In this document: piece after piece, positions 16,976 through 24,523 of the stretch | Position numbering within the stretch: the stretch's first letter is position 1 | Layout of the letters: every line of letters starts with the position of its first letter | IMG/VR virus record: IMGVR_UViG_3300043331_000569 | Coordinates: 1-27,689 of that record | Source: a virus | DNA length: 27,689 bases | Reading direction: 5' to 3' (one strand) | Made by a program: the position numbers and the translations under genes | Notes under the pieces: model-generated | Seen by the model: only the letters and a program-made list of their open reading frames with translations | Database searches by the model: none | Told to the model about the DNA's origin: nothing

Positions 16976-17838
16976 ATCTTGCCATAATTACCTCTTACTT
17001 CAATCCGTGCGGCTTCCAGACAATGCCGCAAAATTTCAATACCTTTATTGAGGGTCTCCAACCTTTTCACGACCGGACATTCGTTGGTGCATTGTACTTT
17101 GTAGATGGAGCAGTTACAACTATAAGTGCCCCATCCATCTGTGGATTTGTAGGTACGTTTAAGAACCACTGTATGTTCCAGAAGGAATGCTTGCTAAATT
17201 ATGCTATGGGGCAAGTACCTGTAGATTACGATGCGATAGCTTGGCTGGATTCAGATATTTTGTTTGGTACAGAGGATTGGGTGGAACAAGCTGAGAAACA
17301 GTTAGAACATTACCCAGTCATTCAGTTGTTTGAGCATTGCAAGTTATTAGATAAGGATGGTTCAGTTTTGGGTGTGCGAAATTCGGCAGCTAAATCGAAA
17401 GCCTCTAATGGAACAGGATGGGCTTGGGCAGCTAGGAGAGAAATTATTCAGGACGGTTTGTTGGACTGGGCGATCAACGGATCAGGAGATGGCTGGATGG
17501 CGGAAGCGTGGTTGAAATTAAGTAGATATCCGAGTGGTCGCTGGCGATTGTCATACCTTTCCAAGCCTATGCGTACTAAATTTAATAGATATGCCACGAA
17601 GAATTGGGGATTGGTGAATGGAACGGTGGGGTATATCCCACAGACCATTACACATTTATATCATGGCAGGATGACTGACCGTAAGTATCTACACCGTACT
17701 AGGTTATTGAAGCAGTATCAGTTTGACCCAGACCGAGATATTCAGCGGGATGGTCCTATTTATTGTTGGACTAATCCAGAGTCTAGATTAGCACTAGAAA
17801 TCAAGCAGTGGTTTAGGAGTAGACGAGAGGATGATTAG
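16972..17838 (+). CDS. GT2-like glycosyltransferase
   Basis: A 288-aa protein opening MNLAIITSYFNPCGFQ. Residues 88-97 read AIAWLDSDIL, a DXD-like nucleotide-sugar site. Then GTGWAWAARREIIQDGLLDW and INGSGDGWMAEAW resemble the acceptor-side region of GT-A enzymes in phage cassettes, and THLYHGRMTDRKYLHR near the end is a conserved His/Gly/Arg segment of the same group. Overlap with the preceding gene (ATGA at 16972-16975) and direct abutment with the methyltransferase gene show a single translational unit. Substrates are not predictable. Confidence 0.75.
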   Translation: MNLAIITSYFNPCGFQTMPQNFNTFIEGLQPFHDRTFVGALYFVDGAVTTISAPSICGFVGTFKNHCMFQKECLLNYAMGQVPVDYDAIAWLDSDILFGTEDWVEQAEKQLEHYPVIQLFEHCKLLDKDGSVLGVRNSAAKSKASNGTGWAWAARREIIQDGLLDWAINGSGDGWMAEAWLKLSRYPSGRWRLSYLSKPMRTKFNRYATKNWGLVNGTVGYIPQTITHLYHGRMTDRKYLHRTRLLKQYQFDPDRDIQRDGPIYCWTNPESRLALEIKQWFRSRREDD

Positions 17839-18528
17839 ATGGAGCATCGGGGATCACTATTGGATTATCCAAATCAATTGGTTCCTATGCTTGGCACCAA
17901 CTCTCCAATAATCTTAGAGATTGGTTGTAATGATGGCTCTGACTCATACCGATTTATCCAATTGTTTCCTCGTATAAGTCTCTACTGCTTTGAACCAGAC
18001 CCAAGGGCAGTTTTAGAGTGGGAAAAAAAGAATCTTCCTCAATACTTGGAAGAAGGAGGAAGTTGTCATCTACTAAATGTAGCTTTATCGGATCAATCTG
18101 GAAAAGCCAAATTTTACCAATCGAGTGGGAAAAAACCAAAGGTATTAAAACGGGATTGGGATTTATCTGGTTCCATCAATGTTCCTACTGGACACTTAGA
18201 ATTTAGTCCGTGGATAAAGTTTAGTTCTACTATTGAAGTGGAGACTATGACTCTAGACGAGTTCTATGGTCATTATTTAGCTGATCGGGTTATTGACCTA
18301 GTTTGGATGGATGTGCAAGGAGCAGAGAGAAAAGTAATTGAGGGAGGAGAGTGGGCTTTGTCCAATACAAAATTTTTCTACACCGAATTTGGGCACTGGA
18401 AGAAACCTCTTTATGAGGGACAAATGACGGCAAATGAGACTCAGAATTTCTTGGAACCAGATTGGGAATGTCTAGGAATTTATGAGGGATGTAATCTTTT
18501 AATGGCGAATAAGAAATATGGTGAGTAA
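17839..18528 (+). CDS. FkbM-family SAM-dependent methyltransferase
   Basis: A 229-aa protein whose ATG follows the upstream TAG directly. Motif I for SAM binding is IILEIGCNDGSDS (residues 24-36), followed by SLYCFEPDPRAVLEWE (post-I acidic loop), NVALSDQSGKAKFY, VETMTLDEFY, and DLVWMDVQGAERKVIEGG, the order typical for FkbM enzymes. These O-methylate sugars or other hydroxyls; placed between glycosyltransferases, the likely substrate is a sugar of the glycan being built. It overlaps the next gene by 11 bp. Confidence 0.85.
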   Translation: MEHRGSLLDYPNQLVPMLGTNSPIILEIGCNDGSDSYRFIQLFPRISLYCFEPDPRAVLEWEKKNLPQYLEEGGSCHLLNVALSDQSGKAKFYQSSGKKPKVLKRDWDLSGSINVPTGHLEFSPWIKFSSTIEVETMTLDEFYGHYLADRVIDLVWMDVQGAERKVIEGGEWALSNTKFFYTEFGHWKKPLYEGQMTANETQNFLEPDWECLGIYEGCNLLMANKKYGE

Positions 18529-19312
18529 TAGATTAATTTGTGCAATTTGTCCAACCTTTAATCGGCCACAGTGGTTAGGCAGGGCTATTAGAGCTTTTGA
18601 AAAACAGACCTATGAGAATAGGTTTTTAGTTATTATTGATGATGCGGGTCAGTATGAAAATCAAAAGGGGGATCGGTGGGAACTCATTTCAATACCAAGA
18701 CGAGTGCTGTCTTTAGGAGAGAAGCGCAATATTGGAGCATCCTTAGCTCCTAGAGATACCTGGGCTTATGCAGTTTGGGACGATGATGACCTCTATATGC
18801 CCTGGCATTTGGAAGCACTTGTGGAGGCCCTTTCCAGAGGATTATTTATTCAACCACGATACGCCATAGATTTCTGGCACAGTCGGTGGGTGCAGGTGGA
18901 AACATTTTGCAGGCCAAAACCATTTAGGACCAAAGGTAAGAGGAGACCAAATCGTGGGGGAGGAGATATTCACTCCAACTGGTTTTGTTATCACGGCTGT
19001 TGGGGATATACGAGAGATTTATTTACTAGAGTTGGTGGATATAGAAATTTGTTTGCTACCGATGATTGTGACTTTCAGGATCGTCTGATAGCTTTGCGGG
19101 TAAGGTCGATTGGGTTTTCTAACAAGTTCAAGCCGAGCTATTTCTATAATAGGCCACTCCTAGACAGAATTAGTGAGAACCAAAAAAGGATCGGCCTTGC
19201 TGCGTATTGGAATGATTCCCAAATTCCATATGTAGGAAAGGTCCCCGAGTGGACAGATGAATCAGAGTGGGATAGAGAAATTCCGTCAGAAATAATTCCT
19301 AGGCCCTGGTGA
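18518..19312 (+). CDS. Family 2 glycosyltransferase
   Basis: A 264-aa protein. It has the GT2 hallmarks: CAICPTFNRPQWLGRAIRAF at the start (residues 8-27), FLVIIDDAG, a GEKRNIGASLA segment, and WAYAVWDDDDLYMPWHLEAL (the DXD at about 88-91). A basic, glycine-rich loop (RTKGKRRPNRGGGD) precedes WGYTRDLFTRVGGYRNLF and ATDDCDFQDRL, the acceptor and catalytic acid region. It overlaps the FkbM gene by 11 bp and lies 4 nt before the next gene. It probably adds a sugar to a growing chain in the cytoplasm. Confidence 0.85.
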   Translation: MVSNRLICAICPTFNRPQWLGRAIRAFEKQTYENRFLVIIDDAGQYENQKGDRWELISIPRRVLSLGEKRNIGASLAPRDTWAYAVWDDDDLYMPWHLEALVEALSRGLFIQPRYAIDFWHSRWVQVETFCRPKPFRTKGKRRPNRGGGDIHSNWFCYHGCWGYTRDLFTRVGGYRNLFATDDCDFQDRLIALRVRSIGFSNKFKPSYFYNRPLLDRISENQKRIGLAAYWNDSQIPYVGKVPEWTDESEWDREIPSEIIPRPW

Positions 19313-19316
19313 TACA

Positions 19317-19892
19317 ATGGATTCTCTCGTAATAGACTTTAGTTCGCCAGAAATTCCCTGGTGGATGGTTTCTAGCCTTCGGAACCGATTTCGCTTGGAA
19401 AACTTCATAGAAACCGGAACTGGTTACGGGTTGACTGCAGTAGTGGCTGCAAAACTGTTCAAACGAGTATACACAATAGAGTTACTGCCGGAAGTTTACG
19501 AACAACAGGTTGGAGAGTTGTTGACAATGAAAAATGTTGAACGACTCTGTGGAGATAGTCGAGATTTATTGAAAGACATTGTAAATAGACTTGACAGTCC
19601 TTCGATGTTCTATCTTGATGCTCACTACAATGGAATGGGTGAAAGACGCTCGGATATAGAATGTCCCTTGTTAGATGAACTAGAGATTATCTTTGGGAAA
19701 CCCATGAGAACGAACTGTATTGTAATTGACAACGTAGGAATGTTTGTCCATCCCCATCCTCCCCACCGCCCGGAGGAGTGGCCCAAGATTGGAGAAATTG
19801 GAGAGTTGATCCGTAGTAGATGCCATTCTTCAATCCAGATTTTTTGTGACGTGATGTTAATTACTCCAGTACCTATTTTCACGACTTTATAA
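19317..19892 (+). CDS. SAM-dependent methyltransferase-like protein
   Basis: A 191-aa protein with NFIETGTGYGLTAVVAAKLF (residues 29-48) as a glycine-rich SAM motif I, VYTIELLPEVYEQQ as the acidic post-I strand, LCGDSRDLL, and MFYLDAHYNGMGER (residues 97-110) with ECPLLDELEIIF. The run ETGT ... YTIEL ... LDAHY ... ECPLLDEL is the signature of a class I methyltransferase-like family that recurs beside glycosyltransferases. It sits between a GT2 and a fucosyltransferase, so a sugar is the likely target. The stop overlaps the next ATG as TAATG. Confidence 0.7.
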   Translation: MDSLVIDFSSPEIPWWMVSSLRNRFRLENFIETGTGYGLTAVVAAKLFKRVYTIELLPEVYEQQVGELLTMKNVERLCGDSRDLLKDIVNRLDSPSMFYLDAHYNGMGERRSDIECPLLDELEIIFGKPMRTNCIVIDNVGMFVHPHPPHRPEEWPKIGEIGELIRSRCHSSIQIFCDVMLITPVPIFTTL

Positions 19893-20716
19893 TGATAACT
19901 TTTAGTCGTCTTGGCAGGTACGGTCAATTGGGCAATCAATTATTTCAGGTTTCCCTCCTTCTTGGGGTAGCTGCTAAAACGGGGTATGAAGTTGCAATTC
20001 CCAAAAGATTTAGAGGACATAAGAAAAGAGGCCTGGTTGAGTTGGAGCCGTTTGAGATCAAAATTACTGCTCTGCCAATGAGAGTTTCTGGCAGTCGATT
20101 TAGAATTTATCGGGAAAATGGATTTCCATTCAACCCACAAGTGTTCACACAGCCAGATTGGACCGATTATCAGGGCTATTTCCAGACGGAGAAGTATTTT
20201 GTTCACATCGAGGAAAAAATACGAGAGCAATTTCGTTTCAAGTCAAACATTGTAGATTATGCTTCTCAGTTTGTGTATAAGGAACGCGAAACAGAGAACG
20301 TAGTAGCTATTCATGTACGACGGGGCGACTATTTGGACAAACCAGATTTGTTTCACGTTTTGACCCCGGACTATTATAATTGGGCCGTTCATCATCCAAA
20401 ACTACCTCCCAATAGACAATTCATGGTTTTCTCAGATGATATTCCTTGGTGTACCGAGAATCTGAATCTAACTAGTGATAAAACTACATTTGTTACTTCT
20501 CCTTCCCACTGGCACGACTTAGCCATTATGACTTTTTGTGACCATCATATCATCGCAGCTAGTTCATTTTCTTGGTGGGCTGCATGGCTTTCCCACAATC
20601 GCAAAAATGTAGTGATCGCACCTAATCCCTGGTTCCCCACAACCAATCAAAGGGGATGGGATGATAGAGATATAGTTCCCGAACGATGGGAAAAGCTCAA
20701 CGTCTATGGGAACTAA
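19892..20716 (+). CDS. Alpha-1,2-fucosyltransferase (GT11)
   Basis: A 274-aa protein with the complete GT11 motif set: GRYGQLGNQLFQV (residues 8-20), VAIHVRRGDYLDK (138-150, the GDP-fucose-binding HxRRGDY), FMVFSDDIPWC (178-187) and IAASSFSWWAAWL (221-233). Length and order match bacterial alpha-1,2-fucosyltransferases (WbsJ/FutC type). The enzyme would add L-fucose from GDP-fucose in alpha-1,2 linkage, usually as a terminal cap of a surface glycan. No GDP-fucose synthesis genes are visible, so the donor must come from the host or from outside this window. Confidence 0.92.
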   Translation: MITFSRLGRYGQLGNQLFQVSLLLGVAAKTGYEVAIPKRFRGHKKRGLVELEPFEIKITALPMRVSGSRFRIYRENGFPFNPQVFTQPDWTDYQGYFQTEKYFVHIEEKIREQFRFKSNIVDYASQFVYKERETENVVAIHVRRGDYLDKPDLFHVLTPDYYNWAVHHPKLPPNRQFMVFSDDIPWCTENLNLTSDKTTFVTSPSHWHDLAIMTFCDHHIIAASSFSWWAAWLSHNRKNVVIAPNPWFPTTNQRGWDDRDIVPERWEKLNVYGN

Positions 20717-20718
20717 CA

Positions 20719-20919
20719 ATGGATATTCTTATCCAAAAACAGATCAAGTTTCACTCAGAGAAAATAACTCACCTTGAAAAAGAATTAGAGGCGAGAACGT
20801 CTGCGGGAACGAAACGGATCAATAAAGCAGAAGCCGAATTGCGGTTGGAACTAGATAGAATACGTGAACAAATCCGAGGCCATAAAGAAAAGATTGAAGA
20901 CCTCAAGCGATCAGCCTAA
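20719..20919 (+). CDS. Small coiled-coil protein
   Basis: About 66 aa from ATG 20719, supported by GGGAA 6 nt upstream; an ATG at 20686 would overlap the fucosyltransferase gene by 31 bp. The whole product is one charged amphipathic helix (KITHLEKELEARTSAG, EAELRLELDRIREQIRGHKE). No function is recognised; it could be a small assembly or lysis-timing accessory. It is the last + strand gene, and its end overlaps the end of the convergent ATPase gene by 9 bp, with no terminator hairpin between the two operons. Confidence 0.55.
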   Translation: MDILIQKQIKFHSEKITHLEKELEARTSAGTKRINKAEAELRLELDRIREQIRGHKEKIEDLKRSA

Positions 20920-21543
20920 CCTGATGATCTTCCCATGTCCTAGATTTTCACAATCTTGAATATGAGTCACCACAAGGAATTGAATGTTAAGTTCGATTGC
21001 AAGTTGCCGGATAAGGTCGAGCACCACCGGACGTAAATCTGGGTGAATGTGCCGGGCAGGCTCATCGAGAATTACCAATCTTCTCAGCTTGGGTACTGAG
21101 CTAACAATACAAGCCACTCGCAAAGCCAAGGAGGCTACATCTACTACTCCCCCACCTGCGGCATCCAATGGGTCGATAATCTGACCATTCCGACAGAATA
21201 CCAACTGAGCCTCGGTCTTATTCCTTTTCTTGGTGAATCGAATTTCAAAGTCGTAGGTATTCTCTCCAAACACTGTTTTTAGTGCTCTGGTCACGACGCT
21301 AGCTATCTGACGATGGACTCGATTTTGAATCTCTGCTGCTGCGGTCTGGACTATCTTCTGGGCCTCTTCCAACGCGGCAACCTCTTTTTGCAATCTCTGC
21401 CTATTTTGTCTCTCTGTTTTGTACTGCTGAACCGCAGCCTGGTAATTAGTCAGATGCTTGAGAATTGTGTTTTTCCAATTGCTCAAGGTAGATGTTATAC
21501 TCTCGCTGGAACCGGGCGAATTCCTTGTTGAACTTGCGATCAT
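20911..21543 (-). CDS. SbcC/Rad50-like ATPase, C-terminal half
   Basis: A 210-aa protein from an ATG with AAGGA 6 nt upstream. Residues about 20-85 are coiled coil (YQAAVQQYKTERQNRQRLQK). Then come the ABC-ATPase C-lobe motifs: a signature-like AAGGGVVDVASLALRVA (128-143), Walker B RRLVILDEPARH with catalytic Glu (154-165, D160, E161), D-loop HPDLRP, and the H-loop FLVVTHIQ (189-196). There is no Walker A in this protein; it lies in the gene at 23510-24523. The two must pair to make one active ATP site, as in Rad50 or T4 gp46. The first 98 bp overlap the coiled-coil gene in another frame. Role: DNA end processing with the SbcD-like nuclease. Confidence 0.8.
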   Translation of the reverse strand: MIASSTRNSPGSSESITSTLSNWKNTILKHLTNYQAAVQQYKTERQNRQRLQKEVAALEEAQKIVQTAAAEIQNRVHRQIASVVTRALKTVFGENTYDFEIRFTKKRNKTEAQLVFCRNGQIIDPLDAAGGGVVDVASLALRVACIVSSVPKLRRLVILDEPARHIHPDLRPVVLDLIRQLAIELNIQFLVVTHIQDCENLGHGKIIRLG

Positions 21544-21724
21544 TTTCTTCCTTCTCTTTTTTCAGTTTGGCTATTAGCTTTTTGGCTGCTTGAATCGAGT
21601 TGCAATTAAATTCCTCTTTGAGAGTTTTGAGTAGCTGTTCTCTGGCTCCTCGTTTTTGTTCTCGTTCTCGTTCCAACCTCTCAATTCTTTTTTTCAGCTT
21701 GAGGTATTCTACCTCATTTATCAT
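21446..21724 (-). CDS. Coiled-coil protein beside the ATPase C-half
   Basis: A 92-aa protein preceded by AAAGGAGG, 6 nt before the ATG, which overlaps the upstream stop (ATGA). The sequence is almost all heptad-like and charged (KLKKRIERLEREREQKRG; LIAKLKKEKEENDRKFNKEF). It may supply part of the coiled-coil arm missing from the split ATPase, because the C-half has only a short coil, but this is inferred. The frame of the next gene is offset by +1 relative to this one, so a -1 frameshift cannot join them; an independent start is more likely. Confidence 0.6.
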   Translation of the reverse strand: MINEVEYLKLKKRIERLEREREQKRGAREQLLKTLKEEFNCNSIQAAKKLIAKLKKEKEENDRKFNKEFARFQREYNIYLEQLEKHNSQASD

Positions 21725-21909
21725 CGCTTCCTCCTTTCTTGTTTTGGAGGAATAGCCTCTCCGGCAGCTTCAAGAAATTTCCAGGTCATTCTCCTATTGC
21801 ACACCAATCCTTTGAAGTATCTGTAATGGAGTTCACATTGTCCCCTGTGTTGGGCAGGGCGAGTGCATTGTTTTCCCTCTGTCTTCACCAGGCATCTATC
21901 CTTTTGCAT
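21721..21909 (-). CDS. Small zinc-binding-like protein
   Basis: About 62 aa from the ATG at 21909 (a TTG at 21924 would add five residues; GAGAAG lies upstream of the ATG). It has a Cys/His set DRCLVKTEGKQCTRPAQ then RGQCELHYRYF, that is C-x8-C-x9-C-x2-H, a pattern I know from small phage proteins described as zinc-ribbon-like. The end is basic (PPKQERRKR). It overlaps the SbcD-like gene by 14 bp and the coiled-coil gene by 4 bp, so it is part of the same translated unit. Function unknown. Confidence 0.55.
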   Translation of the reverse strand: MQKDRCLVKTEGKQCTRPAQHRGQCELHYRYFKGLVCNRRMTWKFLEAAGEAIPPKQERRKR

Positions 21910-22846
21910 TTCTAGTCTTCTCAATAATTTCTAGTAAAGCCTTTTTAACATCTGATTTCACCTTGGGATCGTCTAGGTGTTTTTCCAATAGTTCCAAAAA
22001 GTCAATAGTGTCCGTACTTAGTTTCTTAAATCCCTCAATCAGTTCTCTTAGATCGGCTTTTTTGGAATTGAATTTTATTTTATCCTCAGCCAGCCATTTA
22101 TCTTTGCTGGTGTCCAGATAGAGTCGTTGGATGGAACCGTCATCGTGTAGGATTCCAACACTCGGCTTGTAGTTACGCTGGTCTGAGTTGCGGTTGATAA
22201 TTGATCCACAATTAAAAACTGTGACTCCATCGTGTTCCGTCTGAAAGGCTAGATGATTGTCGCCCGTAACGACGTGGGTATATCTGTAGTGCTTGGCGAG
22301 TTTTAGCAGAGAAGTAACATGAGCCGATCTCGGAGCATTCGGAAAACTGGAACTGGCGGTCCAAACATACTGGTGGAGCACGGCAACTTTAATTTGGTCT
22401 TTTTGGTAGGGCAATAACTTTATCGGAGAGAGTTTCGATCCGAAAGGAAATCCTACCACAATAAATTTTGTTCCTAATCCTTCAATGGGAAACGGCTTTC
22501 CGGTGGGTAAGTCCCACAGGGTGTTAGCTTCTACCAAAGTTTGATAGACACTACGGTGTAGATTGTCGGATGAGTGAAATGGCAGATCATGTTGGCCGGT
22601 AACTGAATATGTTTTACTAGGGATGTGGGAAATTGCCCAGTTGATGAGTTCGGCACACTCGTTCCAATGATGTAGGACATCTCCTGCTTGTAGGATGGGG
22701 ATTTCACGAAGTTTACTTTGAAGTTCTTTAATTTGATCTAACTGACGCTGTTGTGCCTTCAACCAATCTGGTTCCGCTGATCTGGCAATCGGGGGTTTGA
22801 GGGACAAATGCCAATCGGCAGTTAATAAGCAAATTGGTTTTCTCAT
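21896..22846 (-). CDS. SbcD/Mre11-like metallophosphoesterase nuclease
   Basis: A 316-aa protein with all calcineurin-type motifs in order: LLTADWHLSL (D11, H13), LQAGDVLHHWNE (D56, H59), VTGQHDLPFH (residues 83-91), VAVLHQYVW (H158) and VVTGDNHLAF (192-201, D196, H198). The core length fits phage SbcD/gp47 proteins; residues about 240-316 form a charged helical tail. It should cut DNA ends in a complex with the Rad50-like ATPase whose two halves are encoded on either side. The third motif has Gln where most members have Asn (GNHD). The ATG is 2 nt after the upstream stop. Confidence 0.85.
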   Translation of the reverse strand: MRKPICLLTADWHLSLKPPIARSAEPDWLKAQQRQLDQIKELQSKLREIPILQAGDVLHHWNECAELINWAISHIPSKTYSVTGQHDLPFHSSDNLHRSVYQTLVEANTLWDLPTGKPFPIEGLGTKFIVVGFPFGSKLSPIKLLPYQKDQIKVAVLHQYVWTASSSFPNAPRSAHVTSLLKLAKHYRYTHVVTGDNHLAFQTEHDGVTVFNCGSIINRNSDQRNYKPSVGILHDDGSIQRLYLDTSKDKWLAEDKIKFNSKKADLRELIEGFKKLSTDTIDFLELLEKHLDDPKVKSDVKKALLEIIEKTRNAKG

Positions 22847-22848
22847 GG

Positions 22849-23046
22849 TTAATCCGTAGGTCCGAGGTCAAGCATTCGAGTAGCGTCAGCTAAGTCGGGT
22901 GGGGTTTCTTCTTCCGGTCCCAATTCTTTTCCAATCAACTGTTCTACCAACTGGGCCGGGGTCAACCTTCGTTTGGCAGCTTCCCGGCGAAGCCGGAGAA
23001 AGACCCTTTTATCAACGTAAACTACTGATTTATTTTTACTCGGCAC
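22849..23046 (-). CDS. Small ribbon-helix-helix-like protein
   Basis: A 65-aa protein starting at GTG 23046, overlapping the upstream gene by 11 bp. KSVVYVDKRVFLRLRREAAK followed by RLTPAQLVEQLIGKELG matches a strand-helix-helix plan like CopG/Arc repressors, in which the strand contacts DNA. The C-terminal 20 residues are acidic and proline-rich. A small DNA-binding regulator is possible; similarity is by pattern only. Confidence 0.45.
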   Translation of the reverse strand: MPSKNKSVVYVDKRVFLRLRREAAKRRLTPAQLVEQLIGKELGPEEETPPDLADATRMLDLGPTD

Positions 23047-23275
23047 TGTTTTTGTTCGATTTCCAGGTTAGAGGGGCGGGATACTTCTTGGTTATATATA
23101 CTAATTGATCTCCTTGGATTATTGGGTTTCCTCGACTATCTGACTCGACATAAGTTACTTCTCCGGTCTTTGTATTAAACTCAATAATTCTTTCCTCGAT
23201 TTCGTTTCCATTACGGTCATAGACCCGGAGAGGGATAAGACCGAGTGCTTCGGCGGTATCAACATTCAGTTTCAT
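23036..23275 (-). CDS. Unknown small protein
   Basis: A 79-aa protein whose ATG overlaps the previous stop (ATGA). It reads as a small beta protein: LGLIPLRVYDRNGNEIEERI, IIEFNTKTGEVTYVESD, then GDQLVYITKKYPAPL. I do not recognise a family. Packed between another small unknown protein and the RHH-like gene. Confidence 0.5.
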   Translation of the reverse strand: MKLNVDTAEALGLIPLRVYDRNGNEIEERIIEFNTKTGEVTYVESDSRGNPIIQGDQLVYITKKYPAPLTWKSNKNSAE

Positions 23276-23496
23276 TCCACACCCCCCAACTCTATATAAG
23301 TTGCTTCCTTTACTTTATTTAAGATGGGATAAGGGTATCCATCCGAGTCAATAGCCAACCATCCATCAGAGCAAGTTAACGTTCCTTCTCTAGTTTCCAC
23401 AGTAAAAGGTCCATCCATACGGATCATTAAGGTAGCTTGTTTCTTCATGCAACGAATCCATTGTCCGAATGGCAAATTTCCTTTTTTGTATATCAT
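23272..23496 (-). CDS. Unknown small protein
   Basis: A 74-aa protein with a strong AGGAGG (23506-23511), 9 nt before the ATG. The core GPFTVETREGTLTC followed by SDGWLAIDSDGYPYPI is a beta-rich pattern I have seen in small phage proteins of unknown role. It begins 13 nt after the stop of the ATPase N-half. No function can be assigned. Confidence 0.55.
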   Translation of the reverse strand: MIYKKGNLPFGQWIRCMKKQATLMIRMDGPFTVETREGTLTCSDGWLAIDSDGYPYPILNKVKEATYIELGGVE

Positions 23497-23509
23497 CTCT
23501 TTGTACCTC

Positions 23510-24523
23510 CTATACCGGGGATTTGTTAGTTAGAACTCCACCACAACTCGGGCATCTGCCACCCAACTGAGTCTCAAGACTTTGCCTTCTTCTCTCCAAC
23601 TCTGTACTGATCTGATTTACCTCTTTTCTCATGCTTCTCTCGGTTGAGATTAGGGCTTCGAGGGTGGAGGTTTGTTGGGATTGTTGTTTGGTTGTGGGCC
23701 AATCGGGCAGAGAGGGGAGTGGGGTGAGATGTCGGTCTAGCTGCGACAATTTGTCGTACATGGTTTGGAGCCGTGCTAGCTGGTTGGTCGAATCATGGGC
23801 TTGACCCCCGTGCTGGTATGCCGTGTGCGCAACGCTAATGGCCCGCCCAAGCGACGGAAGCTGCTGGTCGTATTGCGAGACGGTCCCCACCGTGCCGGCG
23901 AGAGCTTCGACGGTTATAGCGGTTTCCACGATCTCTTTATTTATTTTGTCTATCTTCTCCAATTTAACATTCAGCCGTTTGATGGGATTCAACCGGGCTG
24001 CCGTCCCCCGTGCTGTCTCTAATCGCTTCTCCACCACCTCTAACTCAGCTTTTTTATTCCTTAATCTTTTGCTCACCTCTGCCTGTACCCGGTCAATTGC
24101 ATCCAGATCAACTACACGGTTTAATTCCTTAGCTGCCTCGCCCGGCGTGAGAGAGAACCAAAACAAAGGCTGATGTTGGGATTGAAAATTGATGAGTTCG
24201 AGATTGAGTAGTTTCTGGATGGCTGGGGGAACCTCGTGCTTGAAAGCCCAGAACCGTTTGCTGTCCAGTTTATAGAGGTTTGTTTTGCCGGCTTTCCTTG
24301 TTACTGTGTGCTCATCAATCTCAGCCGATACCATAGTCTGAGTGGAGCCGTGCCGAATGAAGGCTTTTCCGATGGGTCGGTTGAATGTCAGCCATTTGAA
24401 TCCACGGATGATTGCCGATTTGCCAGAGTCATTCGGTCCCACTAGAATCGTCAGGTAGCGATCTAGTTTGATCTTGATTAGTTTGTGGTTCTGGTAGTTT
24501 TTCAGAGTCAGAAGTTTTAGCAT
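23510..24523 (-). CDS. SbcC/Rad50-like ATPase, N-terminal half with zinc hook
   Basis: A 337-aa protein. Residues 1-10 (MLKLLTLKNY) and LVGPNDSGKSAIIRG (28-41, Walker A) open a Rad50/RecF-type ATPase N-lobe; ELINFQSQHQPLFWF is the Q-loop. From about residue 145 it is coiled coil, ending in LGGRCPSCGGVLTNKSPV, with a CxxC zinc hook (C324, C327) just 10 residues from the stop. A normal Rad50/SbcC continues from the hook into a second coil and the C-lobe; here that part is a separate gene (20911-21543). AGGAAG lies about 9 nt before the ATG. The first 95 bp overlap the upstream gene in another frame. Confidence 0.85.
   Translation of the reverse strand: MLKLLTLKNYQNHKLIKIKLDRYLTILVGPNDSGKSAIIRGFKWLTFNRPIGKAFIRHGSTQTMVSAEIDEHTVTRKAGKTNLYKLDSKRFWAFKHEVPPAIQKLLNLELINFQSQHQPLFWFSLTPGEAAKELNRVVDLDAIDRVQAEVSKRLRNKKAELEVVEKRLETARGTAARLNPIKRLNVKLEKIDKINKEIVETAITVEALAGTVGTVSQYDQQLPSLGRAISVAHTAYQHGGQAHDSTNQLARLQTMYDKLSQLDRHLTPLPSLPDWPTTKQQSQQTSTLEALISTERSMRKEVNQISTELERRRQSLETQLGGRCPSCGGVLTNKSPV

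Noticed and set aside
21446-21724. Frameshift fusion of the coiled-coil protein with the ATPase C-half
   Set aside because: The C-half frame is +1 relative to the coiled-coil gene, so a -1 slip does not join them, and the C-half has its own ATG with a good ribosome site.
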